Shown in pieces: positions 18,834-27,760 of a stretch of 64,000 nucleotides of DNA; the stretch's first letter is position 1, and the number at the start of each line of letters is the position of its first letter. The notes below the pieces were generated by a model, which saw nothing but the letters and a program-made list of their open reading frames with translations, made no database searches and had not been told where the DNA came from. Source of the stretch: DASUPK01 sp963795665 (GTDB lineage Bacteria; Actinomycetota; Thermoleophilia; Solirubrobacterales; 70-9); NCBI GenBank assembly GCA_963795665.1, contig CAWCIP010000001.1, positions 152,626 through 216,625 of the forward strand. The letters run 5' to 3'. The translations under genes were made by a program, and so were the position numbers.

Positions 18834-19812
18834 ATGCCGCAGGCCACCTTCGTACAGGCCGTCAACGCAACGCTGGCCGACGCGATGCGCGCCGACGAGG
18901 ACGTCCTGGTGATCGGCGAGGACGTCGCCGAGGGGGGGCCCTACACGGTGACTGCCGGCCTGGCCGAGGAGTTCGGCACCGAGCGCGTCCTCAACACCCC
19001 GATCAGCGAGGCCGCGATCTGCGGCGTCGCCATCGGCGCCGCCCAGTCCGGCAAGCGGCCGGTGCTGGAGATCATGTTCATCGACTTCCTCACCCTGGCC
19101 CTCGACCAGCTCGTCAACGCGGCGGCCAAGGCGCACTTCATGTCCGGCGGGCAGCTGGAGGTGCCGATGGTGCTGCGCACCCAGGGCGGCGCGGGATCGC
19201 GGGGCGCCGCCCAGCACTCCCAGAGCCTGGAGGCGTGGCTCACCCACATGCCCGGGCTGAAGGTGCTGATGCCGAGCCGCGCCGAGGACGCCGCCGGGCT
19301 GCTGCGGAGCGCGATCGCCGATCCCAATCCGGTCGTCTTCGTCGAGCACAAGAACCTCTACTTCCGCAAGGAGGAGGTCCCCGACGATCCCGAGCCGGTG
19401 CCGATCGGCCGCGCGCGGATCGCTCGCGAGGGATCGGACGTGACGATCGTCGCCCTCTCGCGAATGGTCGGCGAGTCGCTGGCGGCCGCGGACCGACTCG
19501 CCGCCGACGGCATCGAAGCCGAGGTGATCGACCCCCGGACGCTGGTACCGCTCGACCTCGATGCGATCGTGGACTCCGTCGGCCGCACGAACCGCCTGGT
19601 CGTCGCCCACGAGGCGGTCGAGCACGGCGGCTTCGGCGCCGAGATCGCCGCCAGGGTCCAGGCGGCCGCCTTCGACGACCTCGACGCCCCGGTCGAGCGC
19701 GTCGGCGCCCCCTTCACCCCGGTGCCGCTCAGCCCGCAGCTCGAGGACGCACTACCTGCCCGGCGCGGACGAGGTCTACGCCGCGGTGCGGACCGTCACT
19801 CGGGCGCTTTGA
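18834..19812 (+). CDS. 2-oxoacid/acetoin dehydrogenase E1 beta subunit, copy 2, frameshifted near the 3' end
   Basis: About 325 residues if one extra base is removed. It has GEDVAEGGPYTVTAGL, NTPISEAAICGVAIGAA, RTQGGAGSRGAAQHSQS and VIDPRTLVPLD. Close to 19748-19752 (after SPQLEDA) the frame moves by one, and the expected ending YLPGADEVYAAVRTVTRAL continues in the next frame to 19812. Without this correction the reading frame runs on into the GMC oxidoreductase gene and gives a false fusion. The span length (979) fits one inserted base. Whether this is a sequencing error or a real lesion cannot be told here. Confidence 0.82.
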
Positions 19813-19835
19813 TGCTCGGCTATCTGTCAAATAGC

Positions 19836-19862
19836 TTGTTTTATTGCCTCCGCATCTATAGG
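19836..19862 (+). promoter_or_regulatory. Possible internal promoter before the GMC small-subunit gene
   Basis: The 60-base gap 19813-19872 is strikingly AT-rich compared with its flanks. It holds TTGTTT at 19836-19841 and TATAGG at 19857-19862, 15 bases apart, which is shorter than the ideal 17. It could restart transcription for the oxidoreductase genes downstream. Confidence 0.3.
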
Positions 19863-19872
19863 GTGCGGGGCC

Positions 19873-20262
19873 GTGGCGGAGAGGAGCTGGCTGATCATGG
19901 ACGAGGGCCGGGCCTCGGCGCTCGCGGCACTGTGCGAGACGATCGTGCCGGGGTCCGCGAGGTGCGAGCCGGCCGCCTACGTGGACGCCAAGCTCGCCAT
20001 GGTCGACGAGGGGACGCGGGCGGCGGCGCTCGGCGCGATCGACGCCCTCGCCGACGTCGCCGGGGGCGGCGCCGAGGCGCTCGCGGACCGCGCGCAGACC
20101 CCCGAGTTCATGATGATCCGGGCGCTCGCGATCGAGGCCTTCTACAGCGACTTCGTCGCGCCCGGCGCGGAGGGGCCCGGCGCCTGGGAGGAGATCGACT
20201 TCCGCTTCCCGCTGGCGAGCCAGGTCGTCCACGACTGGTCGTATCTCGGGGTTCCCGGGTGA
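19873..20262 (+). CDS. Gluconate 2-dehydrogenase subunit 3-like small protein
   Basis: A 129-residue helical protein placed directly before a GMC-type flavoprotein, as small subunits of membrane gluconate/sorbitol dehydrogenases are. ALAALCETIVPGSA near the N-terminus is the usual subunit 3 opening, and the C-terminus ends FPLASQVVHDWSYLGVPG. GTG at 19873 or ATG at 19897 could be the start; GAGGAG lies about 10 bases before the ATG. No Tat signal is obvious. It overlaps the next gene by four bases. Confidence 0.65.
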   Translation: MAERSWLIMDEGRASALAALCETIVPGSARCEPAAYVDAKLAMVDEGTRAAALGAIDALADVAGGGAEALADRAQTPEFMMIRALAIEAFYSDFVAPGAEGPGAWEEIDFRFPLASQVVHDWSYLGVPG

Positions 20263-21752
20263 GCGAGCGCTTCGACGTGGTCGTGGTCGGATCCGGCGCC
20301 GGAGGCGGCGTGGTCGCCGGGGAGCTCGCTCAGCGCGGTCGCAGCGTGGTGCTGCTCGAGGCCGGGCCTCATCTGACCGCCGCCGACTTCGTCCGCTGGG
20401 AGGCGAAGGCGGCCCACGACTTCTGGTGGCCGCTTCGGATGGCGATGGTCGACGGCGGCGCCGGCGGCGCGGTGCCGATGTTCGGCGGCCGCTGCGTGGG
20501 TGGCACGACGACGATGAACACCAAGGTCGCCTTCCGCGCCCACGACTTCGAGTTCGCGAAGTGGCACGACGCGAGCGGTCTGCTCGGCGACGGCGGCGAG
20601 CCGTTCGGGGTCGAGGACCTCGCTCCCCACTACGGGCGGGTCGAGCAGGCGCTCGGCGTCCGGGAGCGCGCCGACTGGCCCGAGTGCGTGCGGACGCTCG
20701 ATCGCGCGTTCCGCGAGCTGGGCTCCGAGCTGGAGCCCGTCGACTCCTACACGGACGTCAACTGCATGAAGTGCGGGTCCTGCCTGCAGGGATGCCCGAC
20801 CAACGCAGGCAAGTCGACCATGAACACCTACATCCACGAGGCCACCGCGGTGGGCAAGCTCGACCTGCGCGCGGACTCCCCGGTCGAGCGGGTCCTGTTC
20901 GCCGGGTTGGATGGCGGACTCGAGGCCACGGGCGTCGAGTACGCCGACGCCGAGGGAGAGCTGCATACGATCGATGCCGGCGCCGTCGTGGTCGCGGCCG
21001 GGGCGCTCAACACGCCGCAGATCCTGATTCGCTCGGGCCTGCCCGAGGCGAGCGGCAACTCAGAGAGCAGCGAGTGGATCGGCCGCAACCTCGGCCTCCA
21101 CCCCGCCGCCTTCGTCTTCGGCCTGTTCGACGAGCCCCAGGACGCCCACCGCGTCTATCCGATCACCTCACACTGCATGGACTTCATGCGCGACGAGGAC
21201 GGCGGCTTCGTGCTCGAGGCGTCGACGATCCAGGACCCGATCGGGTTCGCGACCAGCATCGCTGACGAGGACGGGCCGATGTGGGGCGAGCGCCTGGTCG
21301 AGGCCGTACGGCAGTACCGCAACTGGAACGGGATCCTCGTGCTCGCCAATGACGAGAACAACGGCCGGGTCGTCGTCGGCGAGGACGGCGCCGAGAGCTT
21401 CGAGGCCCACTTCGACCGGGTCGAGCTCGAGCGAATGCAGAGGGGCATCGGCTTCGGCAAGCGGGTGATGGAGGCCGCCGGCGCCAAGCGGGTCGCCTGG
21501 ACCGGGCCGGCCAGCACCCACGTCCAGGGGACCTGCCGGATGGGCTCGGACCCGGCGCGCTCGGTGGTCGACGCCAACTGCGAGTCCCACGACGCGAAGC
21601 GGCTCTTCGTCGGCGACGCCTCGCTCTTCCCGAAGACCCTGTCCGTCAATCCGTCGATGACGATCATGGCCCTCGCCGATCGCCTCGCCCAGCACCTCGA
21701 CGAGGACCCGAACCGCTACCTGAGCGCGCAGGCCGCGGAGGTCCACGCGTGA
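20259..21752 (+). CDS. GMC family FAD-dependent oxidoreductase with Cys-rich cluster
   Basis: A 497-residue GMC flavoprotein: FAD motif VVGSGAGGGVVAGELA near residue 9, the GMC segment GGTTTMNTKVAFRAHDFEF, and a C-terminal domain with GTCRMGSDPARSVVDANC and VGDASLFPKTLSVNPSMTI. Unusual for the family is the Cys cluster NCMKCGSCLQGCPTNAG around residue 169, a CxxCxxCxxxC pattern also seen in flavoprotein subunits of long-chain alcohol or gluconate-type dehydrogenases. The GTG start at 20259 overlaps the small-subunit stop. It probably oxidises an alcohol, passing electrons to a membrane carrier. Confidence 0.82.
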   Translation: MSERFDVVVVGSGAGGGVVAGELAQRGRSVVLLEAGPHLTAADFVRWEAKAAHDFWWPLRMAMVDGGAGGAVPMFGGRCVGGTTTMNTKVAFRAHDFEFAKWHDASGLLGDGGEPFGVEDLAPHYGRVEQALGVRERADWPECVRTLDRAFRELGSELEPVDSYTDVNCMKCGSCLQGCPTNAGKSTMNTYIHEATAVGKLDLRADSPVERVLFAGLDGGLEATGVEYADAEGELHTIDAGAVVVAAGALNTPQILIRSGLPEASGNSESSEWIGRNLGLHPAAFVFGLFDEPQDAHRVYPITSHCMDFMRDEDGGFVLEASTIQDPIGFATSIADEDGPMWGERLVEAVRQYRNWNGILVLANDENNGRVVVGEDGAESFEAHFDRVELERMQRGIGFGKRVMEAAGAKRVAWTGPASTHVQGTCRMGSDPARSVVDANCESHDAKRLFVGDASLFPKTLSVNPSMTIMALADRLAQHLDEDPNRYLSAQAAEVHA

Positions 21753-22786
21753 AGGCCGCCGTGCTGAACGAGTACAAGCATCCCCTCGAGCTGGAGGATC
21801 GCCCCGAGCCCGAGATCACGCGCGCGAACCAGGTGCGCGTGAAGATCGAGGCGGCGGGCGTCTGCTCGACCGACCTGCACGCGATCGACGGTGAGCTGGC
21901 TCCGGCGGGGATGGACGTCCCCCGGGTCCTCGGCCACGAGAACGGCGGTCGTGTGGAGGAGGTCGGCGACCTGGTCACCAGCGTCAAGGTCGGCGACCCG
22001 GTGCTGATCTACCCACCCCACAGCTGCGGAGTCTGCGTCAATTGCCGGCGGGGCCGCGACATGCACTGCGAGCACCACGAGTTCACCGGCCTGTCCCTGG
22101 ACGGCGGCTTCACCGAGTACCTGGTGGTGGGCGAGCGGGAGATCGTGCCCCTGCCGCCGTGGATGGACCCCGTCGAGGTCGCACCCCACTCGGACGCGGG
22201 GATCACGGCCTACCACGCGATCAAGAAGGTGGCCCACCTGATGGGGCCGGGCAGCACCACGGTCGTGCTGGGCGCCGGCGGCGTCGGGCACATCGGCCTC
22301 CAGCTCGCCCGTGAGATGGGGAACGGCGAGGTGATCGTCGTCGACCCACATCCCGGCCGTCGCAAGCTCGCCGAGGAGCTGGGCGCCGACTGGACCGTGG
22401 ACTCCGACGGCGTCGTGGACGCCGTCTGGGAGCTCAGTCAGGGGCGCGGCGCCGCCCTCGTCCTCGACTTCGTCGGTACGGACCAGACCCATGCGGACGG
22501 GCTGGGGATGCTCGGCCTCCAGGGCACCTACTCGATGATCGGCTTCGGCGGCATGGTCACGGCTCCCTCGGTGCTGCTGGTCAGCCAGGAGCAGTCGCTG
22601 GTCGCCAACCTGGTCGGGAGCTGGACCGATCTCTGGGACGTGCTCCAGCTGCACGCTGCGGGCAAGATCACCCTGAAGACCGAGACCCATCCGCTGGACG
22701 ACGTCAACGAGGTGCTCGGCCGGCTGCGCGAGGGCGACATCACCGGGCGCGCCGTGCTTCTCCCCCATCCCAACGGGTCCAGCTGA
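21749..22786 (+). CDS. Zinc-type alcohol dehydrogenase (MDR family)
   Basis: A 345-residue medium-chain dehydrogenase. Catalytic zinc ligands are visible in VCSTDLHAID (Cys) and GHENGGRVEEVG (His-Glu). A structural zinc loop with four cysteines is in CGVCVNCRRGRDMHC. The cofactor turn is VLGAGGVGHIGLQLA, followed by VVDPH, which favours NAD(H). The GTG start overlaps the GMC gene by four bases. It oxidises an alcohol or reduces a ketone. Confidence 0.88.
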   Translation: MKAAVLNEYKHPLELEDRPEPEITRANQVRVKIEAAGVCSTDLHAIDGELAPAGMDVPRVLGHENGGRVEEVGDLVTSVKVGDPVLIYPPHSCGVCVNCRRGRDMHCEHHEFTGLSLDGGFTEYLVVGEREIVPLPPWMDPVEVAPHSDAGITAYHAIKKVAHLMGPGSTTVVLGAGGVGHIGLQLAREMGNGEVIVVDPHPGRRKLAEELGADWTVDSDGVVDAVWELSQGRGAALVLDFVGTDQTHADGLGMLGLQGTYSMIGFGGMVTAPSVLLVSQEQSLVANLVGSWTDLWDVLQLHAAGKITLKTETHPLDDVNEVLGRLREGDITGRAVLLPHPNGSS

Positions 22787-22794
22787 CGCGGAGG

Positions 22795-23706
22795 ATGCGC
22801 GTGGTGGAGGTGACCGAGCTCGGCGGGCCCGAGGTGTTGCAGGTCGCGGAGCGGCCTCAGCCCGAGCCGGGGCCCGGCCAGGTGGTTGTCCGCGTCTGGG
22901 CCGCGAACGTCAACCCCACCGACCTGGGGGCGCGCGTCGGCGCGGGCCGCGCCGTCCCGGACCCTCCCTTCGTCCTCGGCTGGGACCTGGCAGGGGAGGT
23001 CACGGCTGTGGGAGAGGGCGTAGAGGAGTTCCGGCCCGGCGACCGCGTGGTGGGGATGATCCAGTGGTACGACCAGAAGGGCGCCGTCGGCGCTTACGCG
23101 GAGTCGGTTGCGGTCGACGCGGACTGGCTGGTCCCGCTGCCCGACGGACTCAGCTTCGTCGACGGCTGCACCATCCCCCTCAACGCGGTCACCGCCCACG
23201 AGGGCCTCGGGCTCCTCGGCCTCCACGAGCCGACCACGGTCCTGGTCACCGGCGCGGGCGGGGCGGTCGGCGGCTTCGCGGTGCAGCTCGCCGTCGCCGC
23301 GGGCCACCGCGTGATCGCCCTCGCGGGCCGCGACGATGAGGACTGGCCCCGCCAGCTCGGAGCCGCGGAGGTGCTGCCGCGCGACACCGACCTGGGCTCG
23401 ATCGAGCCGGTGCCGGCGGTGTTCGACGCGGTCCCGCTCGGCGAGCCGGTCTTCGCGGCGGTCCAGGACGGGGGAGCGATCGTCAGCACGCGCAGGCCCC
23501 CTGAGGCACCCCCGCAGCGGCGGATCCGCCAGGAGTCCTTCCTGATCCACCCCAACCGGGAGGCCTTGCGAGAGCAGGTCGAGGCCGCGGCGGCGGGAGA
23601 CCTTCGCACCCGAGTCGATCGGGTGCTGCCACTCGACGAGGCCGCCGAGGCGCACCGCCTGGTGGAGGCCGGCGGGCTCCACGGCAAGGTGGTGCTGGCC
23701 GCATGA
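22795..23706 (+). CDS. NADPH:quinone reductase-like zinc-less MDR oxidoreductase
   Basis: A 303-residue quinone oxidoreductase-type MDR protein with no zinc ligands. N-terminal MRVVEVTELGGPEVLQVAERPQ and FVLGWDLAGEVTAVGEGV are typical. The nucleotide turn is VTGAGGAVGGFAVQLA. The C-terminus DEAAEAHRLVEAGGLHGKVVL is standard. It follows the zinc-type dehydrogenase by 8 bases. Confidence 0.85.
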   Translation: MRVVEVTELGGPEVLQVAERPQPEPGPGQVVVRVWAANVNPTDLGARVGAGRAVPDPPFVLGWDLAGEVTAVGEGVEEFRPGDRVVGMIQWYDQKGAVGAYAESVAVDADWLVPLPDGLSFVDGCTIPLNAVTAHEGLGLLGLHEPTTVLVTGAGGAVGGFAVQLAVAAGHRVIALAGRDDEDWPRQLGAAEVLPRDTDLGSIEPVPAVFDAVPLGEPVFAAVQDGGAIVSTRRPPEAPPQRRIRQESFLIHPNREALREQVEAAAAGDLRTRVDRVLPLDEAAEAHRLVEAGGLHGKVVLAA

Positions 23707-23735
23707 CTTCCGTTCCGACGAGCTGAGGAGGAGAG

Positions 23736-24473
23736 ATGGCGAGGATCGTTCTGGTTCACGGCGCGTGGGGAGGTGCGTGGATCTGGGGGAAGGTCACCGA
23801 GCCGCTGGAGTCCATGGGCCACACGGTCGAGACCCTCGACCTGCCCGGCGCCGGCGACGACCACACGCCGCTCGATCAGATCAACCTCGATCTGTATGCA
23901 GAGAGAATCTGCGACGTGCTCGGCGAGAGCCCCGAGCAGGCCGTTCTGGTCGGGCACAGCATGGGCGGCATGGCCGTCACCCAGGCTGCCTCGCGATGCC
24001 CGGGACGTGTTGCGTCGCTGATCTACGTCGCCGCATTCCTCCCCGGAGAGGGGCAGAGCCTGGTTGGCCTGACCGAGCTTCCCGAGGGAGAGGGCGACCA
24101 CGTTCAGAAGACGATGGTCGTGTCCGGTGAGCCCCCGATCGCAGAGCTCTCGGAGGAGAACTCGATCATCGCCTTCTACAACCTGGCATCTCCCGAGGTG
24201 GCCACCTGGGCCGCCGGGATGCAGAGGCCACAGCCGGCAACCCCGATGCTCGACGAGGCCAAGCTCAGCCCGGGCTACGAGAGCATCCCGCGCAGCTACA
24301 TCCACTGCACCAAGGATCAGGCGAACATGCCTGCGCTGCAGCGCCGGATGATGAAGGAGAGGAACGTGAGCCCCGTGATCGAGATCGAGACCGATCACAC
24401 CCCGCACCTCTCGGCCCCGGATGAGCTGGTGGCCGCGATCGACCAACTCGCACGACAGGAGGTGCCCGTATGA
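23736..24473 (+). CDS. Alpha/beta hydrolase (methylesterase/hydroxynitrile lyase-like), copy 1
   Basis: A 245-residue small alpha/beta hydrolase. Oxyanion segment VLVHGAWGGAWIW, nucleophile elbow GHSMGG near residue 74, the acid in a CTKDQANMPALQ segment and the catalytic His in TDHTPHLS. It resembles salicylic-acid-binding/pyrethroid-hydrolase-type esterases. GAGGAGAG precedes ATG 23736. It overlaps copy 2 by ATGA; the two are tandem paralogues. Confidence 0.82.
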   Translation: MARIVLVHGAWGGAWIWGKVTEPLESMGHTVETLDLPGAGDDHTPLDQINLDLYAERICDVLGESPEQAVLVGHSMGGMAVTQAASRCPGRVASLIYVAAFLPGEGQSLVGLTELPEGEGDHVQKTMVVSGEPPIAELSEENSIIAFYNLASPEVATWAAGMQRPQPATPMLDEAKLSPGYESIPRSYIHCTKDQANMPALQRRMMKERNVSPVIEIETDHTPHLSAPDELVAAIDQLARQEVPV

Positions 24474-25201
24474 GGTTCGTGCTGGTTCATGGCGCGTTCG
24501 TCGGCAGCTGGATCTGGGAGCCGCTGGCCGAGAGGCTGGAGGAGCTCGGCCACACGGTCAAGGCGCCGGACCTGCCCGGCTCAGGCGATGACCCCACCCC
24601 CGCGGCGGAGGTGACCCTGGACGCCTACGCGCAGCGGATCTGCGAGCTGCTCGACGAGGGCGATGAGCCCGCGATCCTGGTCGCCAACAGCATGGGAGGC
24701 ATCGTCATCTCCGAGGCGGCCGCCCGCCGCCCCGACCGGGTGAGGCGACTCGTTTACGTGGCGGCCTTCCTGCCCGCCGACGGCCAGAGCCTGGTCGACC
24801 TGACGGGGCTCCCGGAGGCCGCCGACGACCTCGTGCAGCAGACCGTCGTGGTCTCGGGCGACCCACCGGTCGGAACCCTGCCGCAGTCCACTTGCGAGGC
24901 ATCGAATCAGGACTGCACGCGAGACGTGATGGATTGGGCCGTGGCGAGGACGGGATCCCAGGCCTTCATGCCTCTGACTCAGCCCGTCTCGCTCAATCAG
25001 GAGTTCGAGCGCATCCCCCGCACCTACGTGATCTGCACAAGGGACCGCATCGTCCCGCCGGCGCTCCAGCGCAGGCTGGTCACGGACAGGAAGGTCACCG
25101 ACGTCGTCGAGATGGAGGCGGGACATCACCCGCAGCTCTCTCGAATCGATGAGCTCGCGGGCGTTCTGCACCGTCGCTCTCGGGACGAGGTGCCGGCATG
25201 A
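24470..25201 (+). CDS. Alpha/beta hydrolase, copy 2, with altered nucleophile elbow
   Basis: A 243-residue paralogue of copy 1, similar along its length (LVHGAFVGSWIW, DLPGSGDDPTP, YVAAFLPADGQSLVDLTGLPE). The nucleophile elbow reads ANSMGG, so the first Gly of GxSxG is Ala; Ser remains. A Cys-containing insert (CEASNQDC) is not in copy 1. The His is in MEAGHHPQLS. It overlaps copy 1 and the VOC gene by four bases. Confidence 0.8.
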   Translation: MRFVLVHGAFVGSWIWEPLAERLEELGHTVKAPDLPGSGDDPTPAAEVTLDAYAQRICELLDEGDEPAILVANSMGGIVISEAAARRPDRVRRLVYVAAFLPADGQSLVDLTGLPEAADDLVQQTVVVSGDPPVGTLPQSTCEASNQDCTRDVMDWAVARTGSQAFMPLTQPVSLNQEFERIPRTYVICTRDRIVPPALQRRLVTDRKVTDVVEMEAGHHPQLSRIDELAGVLHRRSRDEVPA

Positions 25202-25764
25202 GCGCGGGTGCCGTCCGCCCCGCGTCGGGGCTGTTCGCCGACCCGCGGCCGATCGAGACCCTCGGCGACCTGTTCGCCAACGTGTGGCAGGTCTGTTACG
25301 TGACGCCGGACCTCGACCGCGGGATGGAGGAGCTGCGCGACCTCCTGGGGATCGAGAACTCCACCGAGGTGCCGGTCGAGGGAGCGACCTTCATGAAGCG
25401 CGGCGAGGAGGTCGAGTGGGAGCCGCGGGTCGCGATGGGCGCTCGCGGGGGCCTGATCGTCGAGCTGATCGAGCCGGTCGCCGGCGAGGTCGAGTTCTAC
25501 CGGCGCGAGTTGCCACGGGACGGCGGAGCGCTCGGCTTCCACCACCTCGCGATGCTGGTCCCGCTCGGCGATGACGCCTGGGGCTCAGTCCAGAAGCTGC
25601 TCGGCGAGAACGACATGTCATTCGAGTACACCATCCTGATCCCGGACCGGGCTCGGCTCGGCTACGTCGATACGAGGGCCCAGCTCGGCCACTGGATCGA
25701 GCTCTGCCAGCTGCAGAAGGCGGACACGGACTTCTTCAGCGGCCTGATCGCCGACAGCGCCTAG
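25198..25764 (+). CDS. VOC family protein (ring-cleavage dioxygenase/glyoxalase-like)
   Basis: A 188-residue VOC protein with VWQVCYVTPDLDRGMEELRDLLG at the N-terminus and FHHLAMLVPLG in the middle (His), closing with GYVDTRAQLGHWIELCQL (Glu). It resembles the single-module glyoxalase/methylmalonyl-CoA epimerase group. It is the last gene of the plus-strand array and is convergent, 2 bases apart, with acetoacetyl-CoA synthetase. Confidence 0.75.
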   Translation: MSAGAVRPASGLFADPRPIETLGDLFANVWQVCYVTPDLDRGMEELRDLLGIENSTEVPVEGATFMKRGEEVEWEPRVAMGARGGLIVELIEPVAGEVEFYRRELPRDGGALGFHHLAMLVPLGDDAWGSVQKLLGENDMSFEYTILIPDRARLGYVDTRAQLGHWIELCQLQKADTDFFSGLIADSA

Positions 25765-25766
25765 GC

Positions 25767-27716
25767 CTAGGCGGGAGCTCGCTCAGAAGCGAATTCCACG
25801 AAGGCGTCGAGAGCGGCGGGGTCGGCCAGCGCGTCCCGGCTCGCGACCTTCTCGGGCGGGTCACCGAGCAGGATCCGCTTCACCGGAAGCTCGAGCTTCT
25901 TCATCGTCAGCGTCTTAGGGATCGCCGGAACCGCCGCGACCGTGTCCGGGACATGCCGTGGCGAGAGCGTGCCGCGCAGCTCGGCGGCGATCCGCGAGCG
26001 CAGCTCGTCGTCGAGCTCGACGCCCTCGGCCAGCACAACGAACAGGATCAGCTCTCCCGGGCCGCCGCCGGGATCCTCGATGTGGACGACGAGGCTCTCC
26101 GTCACCTCGTTCATGCCCTCGACCACCGAGTAGACCTCGCCCGTGCCGAGGCGCACACCGCCGCGGTTGAGGGTGGCGTCCGAGCGACCCGTGATCACGC
26201 AGCTCCCTCGCTCGGTGAACATGATCCAGTCGCCGTGGCGCCAGACCCCGGGGAAGTGCTCGAAGTAGGCGGCGCGGTAGCGCTCGTCGCCCGGGTCGTT
26301 CCAGAAGCCCACCGGCATCGACGGCATCGGCGAGCGGATCACCAGCTCCCCCAGCTCGCCGACGACCGGCTGGGCGTCCTCGTCGTAGGCGGCGACGTCG
26401 ACCGCCAGGCAGCGCCCGGCGATCTCGCCGCGATAGACCGGCTGCATCGGGCTCCCCTGCACCATGCCGGTGCAGACGTCGGTCCCGCCGCTGCCGACGT
26501 TGAGCAGCACGTCCGGGCCGAGCTGCTCGTAGATCCAGTCGAACCCCTCCGGAGGAAGGGGCGAGCCCGCCGCGCAGAACTGCCGGATGCTGGACAGGTC
26601 CAGGTCGCGGAGGTCAACGCCGCCCTTTCGGCAGGCCATCAGGAAGGCGGGCACCCCTCCCATCAGCGTCGGGCGCAGCTCCTCGGCGAGCCTCCACTGG
26701 GCGGAGAGGCCCGGGTACATCGGATTGCCGTCGAGCATCACGATCGAGGCTCGGAGCAGCAGCGTGTTGACGAGCGCCATCCACATCATCCAGGCGGTCG
26801 TTGTGAACCACATCAGCCTGTCGCCGGGCTGAAGGTCCCAGCTCAGGCCCTCGTTCTTGAACGCCTCGATCAGGATCCCGCCGTGGCGGTGGACGATCGC
26901 CTTCGGCAGGCCGGTGGTCCCTGAGGAGAAGAGAACGCAGAGCGGATGGTCGAAGGAGACGGGGTCGAATCTGAGCGGCCCCGTCTCGGCCATCAGCTCA
27001 TCCCATTCGGTCGCGTCCGGCAGCTCGTCACCGGCCCCACCCAGGTACGGGACGTGGACCACCTGCTCGAGCGACGGCAGCGCGGCCCGGACCTCGGCGA
27101 CCTCTGCCCGCCGGTCGATCGGCTTCTCGCCGTAGCGGTAGCCGGCGATCGCCAGCAGCAGCTTCGGGTCGAGCTGTCCGAAGCGGTCGATGACGCTGCG
27201 GGGCCCGAACTCGGGCGCGCAGGTCGCCCAGATGGCGCCGAGGCTGGCGGTGGCGAGGAACGCGACCAGCGTCTCGGGGACGTTCGGCAGATAGGCGACG
27301 ACGCGGTCCCCGGGCCCGATCCCGAGGCGCTGCAACCCCGCCCGCGCCCTGGCCACCTGTTCGCGCAACTCGCCGAAGGTGAGCTCGAAGTCGTCGCGGG
27401 TCTGCGATCGGGCAAGCACCGCGACCTCGTCCGTGTCCTCGTCGCTGCCCACCATGTGCTCGGCGTAGTTGAGGCGCGAGCCGGTGAACCACTCTGCGCC
27501 GGGCATCTCGCGGGAGCCGAGCACGCGCTCGTAGGGCGTGTGGGCGCGGATCTCGAAGAAGTCCCAGAGCGAGCCCCAGAAGCCCTCCAGGTCGTCAACC
27601 GACCAGCGCCAGAGCTCGTCATAGCCGGCGTGGTCGATCCCCCGGGTCTCGCGCAGCCAGTCGAGGTAGCGCCCGAGCTGGGTGGTCTCCCGCACGTCGG
27701 CGGGGGGAGTCCACAT
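25767..27716 (-). CDS. aacS: Acetoacetyl-CoA synthetase
   Basis: About 649 residues of the ANL superfamily, close to usual AacS length. N-terminal MWTPPADVRETTQLGRY and FWGSLWDFFEI are AacS hallmarks; the phosphate loop is LFSSGTTGLPKAIVHRHGG; the adenylate motif is NVGSGGTDVCTGM; the hinge is RSDATLNRGGVRLGTGEVY; the catalytic Lys is in KTLTMKKLELPVKR. It activates acetoacetate or a related 3-oxoacid. ATG at 27716 or GTG at 27719, with AGGAG upstream, is preferred. A longer reading to 27779 would place the start inside the palindromic operator. Confidence 0.87.
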   Translation of the reverse strand: MWTPPADVRETTQLGRYLDWLRETRGIDHAGYDELWRWSVDDLEGFWGSLWDFFEIRAHTPYERVLGSREMPGAEWFTGSRLNYAEHMVGSDEDTDEVAVLARSQTRDDFELTFGELREQVARARAGLQRLGIGPGDRVVAYLPNVPETLVAFLATASLGAIWATCAPEFGPRSVIDRFGQLDPKLLLAIAGYRYGEKPIDRRAEVAEVRAALPSLEQVVHVPYLGGAGDELPDATEWDELMAETGPLRFDPVSFDHPLCVLFSSGTTGLPKAIVHRHGGILIEAFKNEGLSWDLQPGDRLMWFTTTAWMMWMALVNTLLLRASIVMLDGNPMYPGLSAQWRLAEELRPTLMGGVPAFLMACRKGGVDLRDLDLSSIRQFCAAGSPLPPEGFDWIYEQLGPDVLLNVGSGGTDVCTGMVQGSPMQPVYRGEIAGRCLAVDVAAYDEDAQPVVGELGELVIRSPMPSMPVGFWNDPGDERYRAAYFEHFPGVWRHGDWIMFTERGSCVITGRSDATLNRGGVRLGTGEVYSVVEGMNEVTESLVVHIEDPGGGPGELILFVVLAEGVELDDELRSRIAAELRGTLSPRHVPDTVAAVPAIPKTLTMKKLELPVKRILLGDPPEKVASRDALADPAALDAFVEFASERAPA

Positions 27717-27760
27717 CACCGATCCGATCTCCTGCACCCGGCTCACCCTGACCTGGGATA

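Noticed and set aside
18834..21752. A single 972-codon frame joining E1 beta to a GMC oxidoreductase
   Set aside because: It arises from a one-base frameshift near 19750. The true E1 beta ending, the small-subunit gene and a proper GTG start for the GMC gene all lie in between.
23892..23901. CTGTATGCAG, similar to the paired GntR sites
   Set aside because: It is inside the alpha/beta hydrolase coding region and encodes a normal Leu-Tyr-Ala-Glu stretch. There is no second site at 75 bp.
23736..25201. The two alpha/beta hydrolases as the missing E2 of an acetoin dehydrogenase
   Set aside because: Neither has a lipoyl domain or peripheral-subunit-binding domain; both are short esterase-type proteins.
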